Shown here piece by piece: positions 13,036 to 14,805 of a stretch of 14,805 nt of DNA. Made by a program: the position numbers and the translations under genes. The notes beneath the pieces are model-generated. The model did not search any database. It had not been told where the DNA came from and saw nothing but the letters and a program-made list of their open reading frames with translations. Source of the stretch: Bacillota bacterium. Lineage in GTDB: Bacteria > Bacillota > Bacilli > Alicyclobacillales > SLC66. The first letter of the stretch is position 1. Each line of letters starts with the position of its first letter. The DNA lies in NCBI GenBank assembly GCA_021797415.1, contig JAJZZT010000500.1, forward strand, positions 1 to 14,805, read 5' to 3'.

Positions 13036-14805
13036 GTGATCGAGCGGTACTCACTTCCCGAAATGGCCGCTGTGTGGACGCTGGAGAGCCGGTATGCGGC
13101 GTGGCTTGAAGTCGAGATCGCGGCGTGTGAAGCATGGGCCGAACTGGGCGTCATTCCGCGGGAAGATGCGCAGATGATCCGCGAGCGCGCGCGCGTGGAC
13201 GTGCGGCGGGCGCTCGAAATCGAACGGGAGACGCGGCACGACGTGGTGGCGTTCACGCGGGCGGTGTCGGAAACGCTCGGCGCGGAACGCAAGTGGGTGC
13301 ATTACGGCCTCACCAGCACGGATGTCGTCGACACGGCGCAGGGCGTGCAATTGAAGCGGGCCAATGAGTTGATTTTCGCGCAATTGCGCGCGCTGATTGC
13401 GACGTTGCGCGAGCAGGCGGTCCGCTACAAGGATACGGTGATGATGGGCCGGACGCACGGCGTGCACGCCGAGCCCACGACGTTCGGCCTGAAACTGGCG
13501 CTTTACCACGCCGAGCTGGAGCGCCAGCTCGACCGCTTTACGCATGCGGCCGAGGGCGTCCGCTACGGCAAACTGTCGGGTGCGGTCGGCACCTACGCGA
13601 ATATTGACCCGCGCGTGGAGGAACTGGTCTGCGCGCGGCTCGGACTGAAGCCGGCGCCGATCAGCACACAGACGCTGCAGCGCGACCGCCACGCGGAGTT
13701 CGTGTCGGCCCTCGCCTTGATCGGCGCCACGCTGGAGAAGATCGCGACCGAGATCCGCGGCCTGCAAAAAACGGAGATCCGCGAGGTGGAGGAACCGTTT
13801 TACGCCGGCCAGAAGGGTTCGTCCGCCATGCCGCACAAGCGCAATCCCGTCAACTGCGAGCAGATCGCCGGCCTCGCGCGGGTGCTGCGCGGCAACATGG
13901 TCGCCGCGCACGAGGATGTGGCGCTGTGGCATGAGCGGGACATCTCCCACTCGTCGGTGGAACGGGTGATTCTGCCCGACAGCACGATTCTCGCGCATTA
14001 TCTTCTGGCCAAAATGAGCGGCATCATCGCAAACCTTCACGTCTATCCGGAAAACATGCTGCGCAACATGGACCGCTCGCTCGGCCTGATCTTCTCCCAG
14101 CGCGTGCTGCTGGCGCTCGTGGAGCGCGGCCTGTCGCGTGAAGAGGCGTACGACACTGTGCAGGCAAAGGCGATGCAGGCATGGCGCGAACAGCGGCCGT
14201 TTCGCGAACTGGTGGAGGCGGAACTCGCGATCCGCGGGAGGTTGACCGCCGCAGAACTGGACGACTGCTTTGACGTTCGCTTTCACGTGCGGCGCGTTGA
14301 CGAGATTTTTGTCAGGCTCGGCCTGCTGGACGCGCCGGAGAGAGATGCGGAAGACGCGGGGGCGGATGCGGAGGGAGAGGGCGCGAAGGGCGCAGAGAGA
14401 GTGGGCGTGGAGGGCACGGGGGCCACTATATCGGGCGGCCACCCGGAATCCGACAATATGACTGGCGGCCGGCCGGAATCTGGCGGCATCTCCGGCGGCG
14501 CGACTGGCGGCATCTCAGGCGACACGAGCTTCGGTGCATCCGCGCGCGCCGGCCTGCCGGATCCCGGTGACGGCGCCAAGGGCGGCGCGCCGATACCCGA
14601 GCGGGGCGCGATGGTCTACGAGGGCAAGGCGAAGCGCGTGTACGAGACGGTCGACCCGGACCTGTACCTGGTGGAGTTCAAGGATGACGCCACCGCTTTT
14701 AATGGCAAAAAGCGCGGCGCCATCGCGCGCAAGGGCGAGATCAACAACAGGGTGAGTTCGCTGCTGTTCGCGGAGCTCGCCCGCCACGGCGTCCGCAGCC
14801 ACTTT
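13036..14805 (+). CDS. purB-purC: PurB-PurC fusion: adenylosuccinate lyase joined to SAICAR synthetase (3' partial)
   Basis: One frame with no stop runs 590 codons to the window edge. Residues 1-431 are a full-length adenylosuccinate lyase, which splits SAICAR to AICAR and adenylosuccinate to AMP, releasing fumarate. H68, H89, H141, S262, K268 and E275 all sit at the numbers of the B. subtilis enzyme, and the fumarase-superfamily signature [11 protein letters not shown] is at 261-271. Residues 432-525 are a low-complexity Gly/Ala/Glu-rich linker. From M526 begins SAICAR synthetase, which makes SAICAR from CAIR, Asp and [12 protein letters not shown] (528-536) and [13 protein letters not shown] (549-561). 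The two domains therefore catalyse consecutive steps. The GTG start follows AAGAGGGA. ATG 14611 lacks a clear SD, so a separate PurC start is unlikely but not excluded. In most Bacilli purB and purC are adjacent separate genes; loss of the boundary is the simple origin. Confidence 0.9.
   Translation, partial: MIERYSLPEMAAVWTLESRYAAWLEVEIAACEAWAELGVIPREDAQMIRERARVDVRRALEIERETRHDVVAFTRAVSETLGAERKWVHYGLTSTDVVDTAQGVQLKRANELIFAQLRALIATLREQAVRYKDTVMMGRTHGVHAEPTTFGLKLALYHAELERQLDRFTHAAEGVRYGKLSGAVGTYANIDPRVEELVCARLGLKPAPISTQTLQRDRHAEFVSALALIGATLEKIATEIRGLQKTEIREVEEPFYAGQKGSSAMPHKRNPVNCEQIAGLARVLRGNMVAAHEDVALWHERDISHSSVERVILPDSTILAHYLLAKMSGIIANLHVYPENMLRNMDRSLGLIFSQRVLLALVERGLSREEAYDTVQAKAMQAWREQRPFRELVEAELAIRGRLTAAELDDCFDVRFHVRRVDEIFVRLGLLDAPERDAEDAGADAEGEGAKGAERVGVEGTGATISGGHPESDNMTGGRPESGGISGGATGGISGDTSFGASARAGLPDPGDGAKGGAPIPERGAMVYEGKAKRVYETVDPDLYLVEFKDDATAFNGKKRGAIARKGEINNRVSSLLFAELARHGVRSHF
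14329..14610 (+). other. Low-complexity linker between the PurB and PurC domains
   Basis: About 94 residues. The first part is Ala/Glu/Asp-rich ([19 protein letters not shown]). The second is Gly/Ser-rich with a decaying 10-residue period ([20 protein letters not shown], then [10 protein letters not shown]), mirrored in DNA as 30-base units at 14434 and 14464. No stop or frame change occurs. It looks like a flexible tether grown by repeat expansion. Confidence 0.85.
14611..14805 (+). other. SAICAR synthetase (PurC) domain, N-terminal 65 residues only
   Basis: It starts [12 protein letters not shown] and continues through [11 protein letters not shown] and [16 protein letters not shown], matching the nucleotide-binding N-terminus of PurC. 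The domain begins where stand-alone PurC usually starts, so it looks like a complete PurC joined at its natural N-terminus. The remainder lies beyond the window. Confidence 0.9.

Overview
The window is strongly GC-rich DNA with Bacillota (Firmicutes) features: Shine-Dalgarno sites such as AAAGGAGG, frequent GTG and TTG starts, a MurQ N-terminus like that of Bacillus, a pair of PurR-type boxes in front of a purine gene, and a PurB whose catalytic residues fall on the same numbers as in B. subtilis. A high-GC member of the Bacilli, for example an Alicyclobacillaceae-like organism, is my inference; the sequence does not prove the genus.

Region 1 (1-8421, all + strand) is one long co-directional gene set that reads as a cell-wall recycling locus. 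It holds the end of an Opp/Dpp-type permease, two Opp/Dpp-type ATPases, an exported GH84 beta-N-acetylglucosaminidase, an SH3b-NlpC/P60 peptidoglycan endopeptidase without a signal peptide, MurQ (MurNAc-6-phosphate etherase) and cytoplasmic GH3 NagZ. The inferred flow is: sugar trimming outside the cell, import of muropeptides or peptides by the ABC transporter, removal of GlcNAc by NagZ, cleavage of the peptide stem by NlpC/P60, and conversion of MurNAc-6P to GlcNAc-6P by MurQ. No sugar kinase or PTS is visible here, so MurNAc phosphorylation must be encoded elsewhere.

Region 2 (8422-9393) holds a convergent EamA/DMT-family transporter on the - strand. Its 3' flank carries a stem-loop that recurs at 4282.

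Region 3 (about 9394-11960) is accessory DNA. It contains a GC-poor patch with several perfect palindromes, a small two-helix membrane ORF with a terminator-like hairpin at its stop codon, a decayed IS701-like transposase (N-terminus missing, one nonsense codon, two frameshifts), and a cluster of repeat and inverted-repeat fragments.

Region 4 (11848-12618) is a promoter and a gene for a divergent protein with the four sequence blocks of the uracil-DNA-glycosylase superfamily.

Region 5 (12619-14805) is the purine locus. Paired PurR-like boxes and a promoter are followed by a 181-bp MITE-like element with a 5-bp target duplication lying in the leader. Then comes one open frame encoding a complete adenylosuccinate lyase (PurB), a linker of about 94 residues, and the start of SAICAR synthetase (PurC), running off the window with no intervening stop. 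The PurB-PurC fusion and the MITE in its leader are the most unusual things here.
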